Shown here: piece after piece, positions 58,059-64,000 of the stretch | Layout: every line of letters starts with the position of its first letter | How positions within the stretch are numbered: position 1 is the stretch's first letter | Source: Hymenobacter properus | GTDB lineage: Bacteria > Bacteroidota > Bacteroidia > Cytophagales > Hymenobacteraceae | NCBI RefSeq assembly: GCF_015694735.1 | Contig: NZ_JADQDP010000004.1 | Coordinates: 1 to 64,000, forward strand | Direction: 5' to 3' | Length of the DNA: 64,000 nt | Made by a program: the position numbers and the translations under genes | Notes under the pieces: generated by a model | Told to the model about the DNA's origin: nothing | Database searches by the model: none | Seen by the model: the letters and a program-made list of their open reading frames with translations, nothing else

Positions 58059-59357
58059 ATGACGAAAAAATTTACGCACGCCCTGACCACAGCCGCGCTG
58101 CTGTTGGCCTCCCCTGCCGTTTTCGCCCAGAAAACTTACCTGCACTGCGGCAAGCTGCTCGACGTGCGCAGCGGCAAGCTGCTAGCCCAGCAAACCATCG
58201 TGGTGGAAAAGGACCGGATAACCGCCATTCAAACCGGCTACACGGCCGCCAGCGGCCCGCAGGATAAGGTCATCAACCTTGAGAACCGCACCGTGCTGCC
58301 CGGCCTCATCGACTGCCACGTGCACCTGGAATCAGAATCGAGCCGCAACCAGTTTCGCGAGCAGTTCACCCTCAACCCCGCCGACATCGCCTACCGCGCC
58401 CAGGGCTACGCGCTGACCACGCTGCGGGCCGGTTTCACCACCGTGCGCGACTGCGGCGGCTCGGGCGTGAACACCAGCCTGCGCAATGCCGTGGCCCAGG
58501 GCCTGGTGCCGGGGCCGCGCATCTATTCGGCTGGCATGCCCATCTCGGCCACCGGCGGCCACATGGACGAAACCGACGGCCTCAGTCTGGAGCAGATGGC
58601 GCACGCCGGAAACCCCATCAACCTCGCCAACGGCCCGGACCAGTGCCGTCAGGCCGTGCGCGAGCAATTCAAGCGCGGCGCCGACCTCATCAAAATTGCC
58701 AGCACCGGCGGCGTGCTCGACCTGAGCAAGGACGGCACCGGCGCCCAGTACACCGAAGAGGAAATCCGGGCTGTGGTGGAAACCGCGCGCGACCTGGGCT
58801 TGCGCGTGGCCTGCCACGCCCACGGTGCCGAAGGCATCAAGCGGGCCGTGCGGGCCGGCGTGACCAGCATCGACCACGGCTCTTTGATGGACGACGAGGC
58901 CATCAAGCTCATGGCCAAAACCCGCACCTGGTACGTGCCCACGCTCATTGCCGGCAAGTCAGTAGCTGACACCACGCGCACGCACCCGGGTTACTTCCCG
59001 CCCGTCATTGCCGAGAAAGCCCTGAACGTGGGCACCAAGATGCAGGGCACTTTCGCCCGCGCCTACAAGGCCGGCGTGCGCGTAGCTTTCGGCACCGATG
59101 CCGGCGTGTACCGCCACGGCCAGAACGCCAAGGAGTTTGGCTACATGACCGAGGCCGGCATGCCGCCGCTCGAAGCCATTCGCACCGCCACGCTCAACGC
59201 TGCCGAACTGCTGGGCGAAACCGCCGACCTGGGCGCACTGGAAGCCGGCAAGCTGGCCGACATCGTGGCCGTAGACGGCGACCCGCTGCAGGATATTTCG
59301 GCCCTGATGCGGCCTCGCTTCGTGATGAAGGCAGGCGTAGCGTACCGGAATGAGTAA
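58059..59357 (+). CDS. Exported metal-dependent amidohydrolase
   Basis: 432 residues with a signal peptide (TTAALLLASPAVFAQ). The TIM-barrel amidohydrolase motifs are LIDCHVHLE (His pair), a Lys-containing DLIKIASTGGVLD, CHAHGAEGIKRAV, SIDHG and FGTDAGVY (Asp). The beta-sandwich end TADLGALEAGKLADIVAVDG is typical of the imidazolonepropionase/prolidase-like group (Xaa-Pro or isoaspartyl type). Acts outside the cytoplasm; substrate not determined. Confidence 0.88.
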   Translation: MTKKFTHALTTAALLLASPAVFAQKTYLHCGKLLDVRSGKLLAQQTIVVEKDRITAIQTGYTAASGPQDKVINLENRTVLPGLIDCHVHLESESSRNQFREQFTLNPADIAYRAQGYALTTLRAGFTTVRDCGGSGVNTSLRNAVAQGLVPGPRIYSAGMPISATGGHMDETDGLSLEQMAHAGNPINLANGPDQCRQAVREQFKRGADLIKIASTGGVLDLSKDGTGAQYTEEEIRAVVETARDLGLRVACHAHGAEGIKRAVRAGVTSIDHGSLMDDEAIKLMAKTRTWYVPTLIAGKSVADTTRTHPGYFPPVIAEKALNVGTKMQGTFARAYKAGVRVAFGTDAGVYRHGQNAKEFGYMTEAGMPPLEAIRTATLNAAELLGETADLGALEAGKLADIVAVDGDPLQDISALMRPRFVMKAGVAYRNE

Positions 59358-59360
59358 TTG

Positions 59361-59423
59361 GGGAGAAAGGAGAAGGGAGAAGGGAGAAGGGAGAAGGGAG
59401 AAGGGAGAAGGGAGAAGGGAGAA
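59361..59423. repeat. 7-bp microsatellite (GGGAGAA)9
   Basis: Nine consecutive heptamers, one with G changed to A (59368), begin three bases after the amidohydrolase stop codon and run into a palindromic repeat. Confidence 0.95.
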
Positions 59424-59524
59424 AAAGAACGTCATGCTGAGCTTGCCGAAGCATCATTACCGCAGCAGTAATTATTTACACTCTCGGCAGAGATGCTTCG
59501 ACCGCCCTCAGCATGACGTTCTTT
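59423..59524. repeat. Dispersed palindrome, family II
   Basis: AAAAAGAACGTCATGCTGAG and its complement ending GCATGACGTTCTTT, with inner arms diverged (left GAAGCATCATTACCGC, right GGCAGAGATGCTTC). Confidence 0.82.
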
Positions 59525-59626
59525 CCTTTGCAGACTGTTGCCATTAGGCATTGAGTGCCTAAGCTCCTCTGCAACACAGGCGGCAACAGGTAGCGTATGG
59601 CAGGGACGGCACACACCTTTCCCGCT

Positions 59627-60184
59627 ATGAAGAAACCCGATATTGAAGGCCTAGTGCAGCAGTTTCTGCAGCAGAAGCTTACCCTAGCCCTGGCCGAAAG
59701 TTGCACCTGCGGCCTCGCTGCGGCGCAAATGGCCGCCGCCACCGGCGTGAGCGAGGTGCTGCTGGGCTCGGTGGTGACCTACCACACCGACGCCAAGCAA
59801 AAGCTGCTGGGCGTGAAAAAAGAAACGCTGGCCACCTACTCGGCCGAAAGCCAGCAAACCACCAACGAAATGGCCCTGGGCCTGCACCGCAACCTGCCGG
59901 CCGCCGACGTGTGCGTGGCCGTGACCGGCCTCTGCGGCGAGGGCGCTTCGGCCACGCCCGACAAGCCCGTGGGCACCACCTTCGTCACCATCCTGCTCGA
60001 CGGCCACGCCCACGAGTACCGCGTGGAGCTGACCGGCGATGCCGACAGCCTGCGCCAGCAAGCGGCGGCGTTTATCTACGAGAAGCTGAGCGAGCTGCTG
60101 GAGCGGCGCAAGGAAGCGGCCGTAGCGGCCCAGCCCAGCTCGGTGCGCAGCAAGGCCGGCGCCACCACACACCCGGGCGACTAA
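59627..60184 (+). CDS. pncC: CinA C-terminal domain / nicotinamide-nucleotide amidohydrolase
   Basis: 185 residues from ATG 59627. LALAESCTCGLAAAQMAAAT is the PncC core; the usual motif is AESCTGG, so one Gly is Cys here. LLGSVVTYHTDAKQKLLGV, VCVAVTGLCGEG and KPVGTTFV complete the family pattern. PncC deamidates NMN to NaMN in NAD recycling. Stand-alone domain, lacking the N-terminal CinA part. Overlaps the convergent gene by four bases. Confidence 0.9.
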   Translation: MKKPDIEGLVQQFLQQKLTLALAESCTCGLAAAQMAAATGVSEVLLGSVVTYHTDAKQKLLGVKKETLATYSAESQQTTNEMALGLHRNLPAADVCVAVTGLCGEGASATPDKPVGTTFVTILLDGHAHEYRVELTGDADSLRQQAAAFIYEKLSELLERRKEAAVAAQPSSVRSKAGATTHPGD

Positions 60185-60801
60185 TGCCCGCTGGCCTCGT
60201 GATAGAGCGTGGTGACGCGGAAGAGCCCCGTGTTGCGGTCAAAATCAACCAGGCTTTGGTCGACGCGCAGCTTGCCTAGCGACGCCACGAAGGCGGGGTT
60301 GCTGGCGGCATAGGCCTGACGCAGGTACGACACGGTGAGCGGGAAAATGAGCCCGGTGAGGCCGCGGCTGAAAAAGTAGCGCGCGTTGGTGTAGGCTCCC
60401 ATGGAGTTGGCGCCGGGCACCAGCAGGTTGTTGCCGTTGCGGTCGTTGCCGGCCGTGATGTTGCTGGTGCTGTACACGCAGAGCGTGTCGGCGTATTCGA
60501 GGCGGTACTCGTTGCCGCGAAACAGGCGCGTGGTGCGGCCCTTGCCATTCACGAAGCCCCACACGCTGTCGGGGGCGAAGCGCAGCTTGGTGGTGCGGGC
60601 ACCTTGGGGCACTTCCACCACCACCATGCCGCGCTTGTCGGGATAAAAGGCATCGGAGCCGGCGGGCTGGGGCTGGCGGCGGTGGTAGGCCGCGGCCGTG
60701 CGGTAGGCCCCAGGTGCACGCGATACAGACGGCACTTGCGCCATGGCCGGACCGGCCAGCAGCGCGCTCCACAGCACAATCGAAAAACAGGAAAAACGCA
60801 T
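60181..60801 (-). CDS. Exported protein of unknown function
   Basis: 206 residues from ATG 60801, signal peptide MRFSCFSIVLWSALLAGPAM. Then a polar linker and a beta-rich region (KRGMVVVEVPQGARTTKLRF, SVWGFVNGKGRTTRLFRGNE). Ends VTTLYHEASGH. No family recognised. Confidence 0.6.
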   Translation of the reverse strand: MRFSCFSIVLWSALLAGPAMAQVPSVSRAPGAYRTAAAYHRRQPQPAGSDAFYPDKRGMVVVEVPQGARTTKLRFAPDSVWGFVNGKGRTTRLFRGNEYRLEYADTLCVYSTSNITAGNDRNGNNLLVPGANSMGAYTNARYFFSRGLTGLIFPLTVSYLRQAYAASNPAFVASLGKLRVDQSLVDFDRNTGLFRVTTLYHEASGH

Positions 60802-60956
60802 AAGCAAGAGTTGGCAGGAGCCCGCCATTCGGGCAAAGGTAGGGCCGGCTGGGGCCGCCCACAGGGTTCGGAAGCGGCAACACGAGCGAATGTGCAAACC
60901 ATTCCCGAACTTTGGGCAGGCCCCGTGTTTTCCCTCCCGCCATCTTTCCATTTTTC

Positions 60957-62153
60957 ATGAAAAAAACCATCTTGCCGCTGCTGCTTGCGGCCCTTATGCT
61001 TGCCCACGGCACCGCCGGCGCCTGGGGTTTCTTCGGCCACCGCGTCATTTCGCAGGTGGCGGTGTACGAGCTGCCGTCTTCGATGCAGGCCTTCTACTAC
61101 CGGCACATGCCCGAGCTGGTGCGCCTGAGCACGGCCCCCGACGAGCGCCGCAACGACGACCCCACCGAGGCGCCCAAGCACTACATCGACATGGACCATT
61201 ATTCCGAAGACAACCCCTTCGGCAAAATGCCCCGGCAGTACGACAAGGCGGTGGAGAAATTCAAGGCCGACACCCTCAAGAAATACGGCACCGTGCCGTG
61301 GGTGGTGATGGAGATGAAAGACAACCTGACGGAGGCTTTCCGCTCGCGCGACACGGCCGCCATCGTGAAGTTCTCGGCCGAGTTGAGCCACTACGTAGGC
61401 GACGCCTTCGTGCCGCTGCACACTACCATCAACTACGACGGCCAGCTCACCGACCAAAAGGGCCTGCACAGTCTCTGGGAAAGCACCCTGCCCGAGAAGT
61501 ACATCAACGACTACAAGCTCGACGGCGAGCCGGCCAAGTACATCAAAGACCCGCTGACGGCCATCTGGGAGGTTATTCAGCAGAGCTACGGCTTCCTGGG
61601 AGAGACGTTTGACCGCGCCACCAAGATTGAGAAGGTGATGAAGCCGGAGGTGCGCTTCACGTTCTCGCACAAGTACGGCAAAACCTCGCGCCGCTACTCC
61701 GACGCCTTCGCGGCCGAGTACGAAAAGGCCGTGGGCGGCATGGTAGACTACCGCCTCAAGGGCGCGCCCACGCTGGTGTCGTCGCTGTGGTATTCGGCCT
61801 GGCAAGACGCCGGCAAGCCCGACCTCAACGCCCTGATGACGCCCAGCAAGCCCAGCAAGGAAGAGAAAGCCAAGCTGAGCACCGAGCTTTCGGCCTGGAA
61901 AAAGAACACCCTGGCCCAGGACCAGCTGCTGCTGGCCCAGCAAAAAGTGAAGAAGGCCGAAGCCGCCGACGAAATCAAATCGGCTAAAGACATGGAGGAG
62001 CCGGCCCCGGCCAACGCCACCGAAGTAGGCGCGGCCCCGGCCGCCCCGGCGCCGGCACCGGAAGTGAATCCGGCTGCCGACAAGGTGAAAATTAAAACCA
62101 AAGGCAAAGACGGCAGCGAAAAAGTGAAGCTGAAGGGCGACGCCCAGAAGTAA
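60957..62153 (+). CDS. S1/P1 nuclease or zinc phospholipase C-like exported protein
   Basis: 398 residues from ATG 60957. Signal peptide ends at AHGTAGA, leaving mature Trp at AWGFFGHRVISQ, where the N-terminal Trp coordinates zinc in this superfamily. HYIDMDHY, LSHYVGDAFVPLHTTINYDG and GLHSLWES supply further His and Asp ligands of a trinuclear site. The last 100 residues are a Lys/Ala/Glu-rich tail (KKAEAADEIKSAKDMEEPAP). Either a nuclease or a phospholipase; the tail is not part of either fold. Confidence 0.85.
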   Translation: MKKTILPLLLAALMLAHGTAGAWGFFGHRVISQVAVYELPSSMQAFYYRHMPELVRLSTAPDERRNDDPTEAPKHYIDMDHYSEDNPFGKMPRQYDKAVEKFKADTLKKYGTVPWVVMEMKDNLTEAFRSRDTAAIVKFSAELSHYVGDAFVPLHTTINYDGQLTDQKGLHSLWESTLPEKYINDYKLDGEPAKYIKDPLTAIWEVIQQSYGFLGETFDRATKIEKVMKPEVRFTFSHKYGKTSRRYSDAFAAEYEKAVGGMVDYRLKGAPTLVSSLWYSAWQDAGKPDLNALMTPSKPSKEEKAKLSTELSAWKKNTLAQDQLLLAQQKVKKAEAADEIKSAKDMEEPAPANATEVGAAPAAPAPAPEVNPAADKVKIKTKGKDGSEKVKLKGDAQK

Positions 62154-62174
62154 GCTTTCCGGCACCGTTGGCTT

Positions 62175-62213
62175 AAGCCCGGCTCCGCAATGCGCGGGGC
62201 CGGGCTTATTTTG
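62175..62213 (+). terminator. Intrinsic terminator after the S1/P1-like gene
   Basis: AAGCCCGGCTCCGC and GCGCGGGGCCGGGCTT pair with minor mismatch and are followed by ATTTTG. Confidence 0.75.
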
Positions 62214-62217
62214 TGGT

Positions 62218-62940
62218 ATGAACCGCTTCCTCTTCCTCGGGCTGGCGCTGCTGGCCGCCTGCAACCAAACGCCCCCGCCCAAGGCCGCCCCCGCCAAGCC
62301 CGTCATTCCCGGCCCCGACCTGGCCGCGCTGGCCGATAGTACCGCCCCGGCCGCCCTGCTGGCCTACGGCAAGCAATACCCCGGCTCCGAAGTGCTGATT
62401 AAGACGCGCCTGGGCAACATCCGGGTGAAGCTCTACGACGATACGCCAATTCACAAGGCCAACTTCCTGCTGCTGGCCCGCAAGGGCGTGTTCGACGAAA
62501 CCATGTTCAACCGCGTGGTGAAGGATTTTGCCGTGCAGGGCGGCCAAACCTACCTGGCCCGCACCATCCGGCTGAAGCGCTACCGGCTGCCGCCTGAGTT
62601 CCGAGCCGAGCATTTCCACCACAAAGGCGCCCTGGGCATGGCCCGCTACGACGACGAGCAGAACCCCGGCCACCTGTCCTCCAACACCGATTTCTACTTC
62701 GTGGTGGGCGAGAAAATGGCCCCGTTCCAGTCGCAGGCCATGGCCGGCCGCAAGCTCACGCCTGCCCAGCAGAAAGTGTACGCCACCGAAGGCGGCGTGC
62801 CCTCGCTCGATGGCAAGTACACGGTTTTCGGCGAAGTGATAGAGGGGCTGGATGTGGTGGACAAGATTTCCAAAGAGCCCGTGGAGTCGGATAAATGGCC
62901 GGTGACGGATATTCCGATGAAGGTGGAGGTGGTGAAATAA
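62218..62940 (+). CDS. Cyclophilin-type peptidyl-prolyl isomerase lipoprotein
   Basis: 240 residues. MNRFLFLGLALLAACNQTPP is a lipoprotein signal with Cys at the cleavage site. The cyclophilin domain starts at EVLIKTRLGNIRVKLYDDTP and has HKANFLLLARKGVFDETMFN and RVVKDFAVQGG with the catalytic Arg and Phe. It has an insert of about 25 residues after ARTIRLKRYRLPPEF. Helps fold envelope proteins. Confidence 0.92.
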   Translation: MNRFLFLGLALLAACNQTPPPKAAPAKPVIPGPDLAALADSTAPAALLAYGKQYPGSEVLIKTRLGNIRVKLYDDTPIHKANFLLLARKGVFDETMFNRVVKDFAVQGGQTYLARTIRLKRYRLPPEFRAEHFHHKGALGMARYDDEQNPGHLSSNTDFYFVVGEKMAPFQSQAMAGRKLTPAQQKVYATEGGVPSLDGKYTVFGEVIEGLDVVDKISKEPVESDKWPVTDIPMKVEVVK

Positions 62941-62946
62941 TTCACC

Positions 62947-63129
62947 TGTCATTGCGAGCGAAGCGCGGCAATCCGTCCTCTCAACCGCGACAAGCCCTGA
63001 GATGTGAAAAAGCCTGGTTCTGCGCAGGAACCAGGCTTTTTCGTTTTGAAAACGGCTTTATCACATCTGCAAACCAGTCGCGGCTGAGAGGACGGATTGC
63101 CGCGTTCTGCTGCGCTCCACTCGCAATGA
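62947..63129. repeat. Dispersed palindrome, family IV, enclosing a terminator
   Basis: TGTCATTGCGAGCGAAGCGC and GCAATCCGTCCTCTCA (62947-62982) are mirrored by TGAGAGGACGGATTGC...CTCGCAATGA (63094-63129). Between the arms lies the terminator of the isomerase gene, with GATGTG (63001) and CACATC (63062) as another nested pair. Confidence 0.85.
63007..63042 (+). terminator. Intrinsic terminator of the isomerase gene
   Basis: AAAAAGCCTGGTTC and GAACCAGGCTTTTT form a perfect 14-bp stem with a 7-base loop. Confidence 0.9.
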
Positions 63130-63158
63130 CTAAAGCCCTGTATACGCCCTCCAGAATG

Positions 63159-63195
63159 TAAAAAGGCCCGCCCCCAGGGGGAGCGGACCTTCTCG
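63159..63195 (-). terminator. Probable terminator of the M13 peptidase gene
   Basis: On the minus strand AAGGTCCGCTCCCCC pairs imperfectly with GGGGCGGGCCTT, followed by TTTAC, 57 bases past the stop. Confidence 0.55.
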
Positions 63196-63251
63196 TATCG
63201 GGCGCGGAAACAGTTTCCCGTGCTTGATTCAGGAAAGCTTATGCAAACGGC

Positions 63252-64000
63252 TTACCAAATTTTGGCGCGGTTCGAAGCCGGGCGTACCATCTTGTCTCCA
63301 TCCTTGCAGCCGAAGGCCTTATGGAACTCCGGGAAGTTCTGCAGCGGCCCGATGGTGCGGAACTGGCCGGGCGAGTGCGGGTCGGTTTGCACGAGCTGAC
63401 GGGTGGTTTCGGGGCGCTGGTTGATGCGCCAGATTTGGGCCCAGCTCAGGAAGAAGCGCTGCTCGGGCGTGAAGCCGTCAATCAGCTTGCCGGCTTTGGC
63501 CTGGGGCGTCTTCATGAAGGCCTGGTAGGCGATGGTGAGTCCGCCGAGGTCGGCCAGGTTTTCGCCCATCGTGAGCTTGCCGTTCACGTGCACCGAGTCG
63601 AGCGGCGAGAAAGCGTCGTATTGCTTGCCCACCACGTCGGCCTTGGCCATGAACTTCTCGCCGTCTTCCTTGGTCCACCAGTCGCGCAGGTTGCCTTCCG
63701 AGTCCACTTTGCGGCCCTGGTCGTCAAAACCGTGGGTCATTTCGTGGCCAATCACGGCGCCGATGCCGCCGTAGTTCACCGCGTCGTCGGCCTTGGGGTC
63801 GTAGAAGGGCGACTGCAGGATGCCGGCCGGGAACACAATCTCGTTCAAGCTGGCGTTGTAGTAGGCGTTCACCGTGGGCGGCGTCATGCCCCACACCGTG
63901 CGGTCGACGGGCTGGCCAAACTTGCTGAGGCGGTCCATCGTGTTGAATTCCGACACGGCAAACAGGTTGTTCAGCGCGCTTTCGCGGCTCACGGTCAGCT
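63252..64000 (-). CDS. M13 family metallopeptidase (neprilysin-like), C-terminal part
   Basis: 249 codons visible; the gene runs off the right edge of the window. VNAYYNASLNEIVFPAGILQ, IGHEMTHGFDDQGRKVDSEG (HExxH zinc site) and GENLADLGGL (third ligand Glu) identify M13. The C-terminus GCKDGDKMVRP...KIW has the usual ending with a Cys and Trp. Secreted or periplasmic endopeptidase of oligopeptides; the signal peptide would lie outside the window. Confidence 0.93.
   Translation of the reverse strand, partial: LTVSRESALNNLFAVSEFNTMDRLSKFGQPVDRTVWGMTPPTVNAYYNASLNEIVFPAGILQSPFYDPKADDAVNYGGIGAVIGHEMTHGFDDQGRKVDSEGNLRDWWTKEDGEKFMAKADVVGKQYDAFSPLDSVHVNGKLTMGENLADLGGLTIAYQAFMKTPQAKAGKLIDGFTPEQRFFLSWAQIWRINQRPETTRQLVQTDPHSPGQFRTIGPLQNFPEFHKAFGCKDGDKMVRPASNRAKIW

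Noticed and set aside
1..64000. CRISPR array, insertion sequence, prophage or attachment site
   Set aside because: Repeats are either palindromic intergenic elements, in-gene tandem repeats or the tRNA-like array. No cas, transposase or integrase gene is present.

Overview
The window looks like the chromosome of a GC-rich Bacteroidota bacterium, most likely Hymenobacter or a close relative. The signs are type IX secretion (T9SS) C-terminal sorting domains on four large exported proteins, DUF4270 and Kelch lipoproteins, the Bacteroidetes-type arginine pathway with a transcarbamylase acting on an acylated ornithine, and promoter elements of the form TTG-N19/20-TAnnTTTG. There are no insertion sequences, prophages or CRISPR arrays. 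Short dispersed palindromes of several families sit between genes throughout.

Layout. 0.1-6.8 kb: a multi-cysteine radical SAM protein with three tiny membrane proteins, then mutM, a PhzF-like protein, an M48 protease, a membrane protein and a MOSC protein. 7.0-11.5 kb: a 1525-residue T9SS surface protein with TIG/FN3 repeats. 11.8-19.7 kb: an RNA-repair island, all on the minus strand. 20.6-31 kb: miscellaneous genes (HDAC-like, J-domain, NmrA, hydrolase plus TetR, RecE-like nuclease, DUF4270/Kelch lipoproteins, EamA, T9SS protein). 30.8-45.1 kb: a divergently transcribed arginine and carbamoyl-phosphate block, argB-argE-argH on minus and argA-like-argG-argC-argD-carA-carB-argF' on plus, followed by tRNA-Lys. 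45.5-64 kb: mostly housekeeping or uncharacterised genes, two tandem giant T9SS repeat proteins, an acyl-CoA-binding protein, an exported amidohydrolase, PncC, an S1/P1-like zinc enzyme, a cyclophilin and the C-terminal part of an M13 peptidase.

The most interesting region is the island at 11.8-19.7 kb. Read on the minus strand it encodes a PcfJ-like protein, a Ro60/Rsr homologue (TROVE plus vWA), an array of seven tRNA-like RNAs, an RtcB RNA ligase, a small exported DUF4440-type protein and a second RtcB. The seven RNAs share a fixed frame: a terminal stem, a GGGUGCCGUA box, an 8-bp stem whose sequence differs in every copy but stays complementary (perfect in five copies, one mismatch or bulge in the other two), a UACUUCG box, and a GCNUGUUGCCC box on the return strand. 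This is the layout of Ro-binding Y RNAs. Inside the frame most copies carry a T-arm, then an acceptor-like stem closed by a short loop, then a D-arm, which is the order of a circularly permuted tRNA. Two copies also display anticodon-arm-like hairpins: a full arm with the GUU (Asn) loop and a short arm with the CCU (Arg) loop. I infer a Ro/Y-RNA/RtcB system in which a diversified set of tRNA mimics presents tRNA features to nucleases, modification enzymes or the ligases. Bacterial Y RNAs that mimic tRNA are known; I do not know of a described array of this size with anticodon arms.

Regulatory features that can be read directly include overlapping divergent promoters between argB and the argA-like gene, a perfect 18-bp operator in the tetR promoter, and several hairpin terminators. 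Gene starts were chosen from signal peptides, conserved N-termini and promoter position, because the longest open frames often run into the dispersed palindromes.
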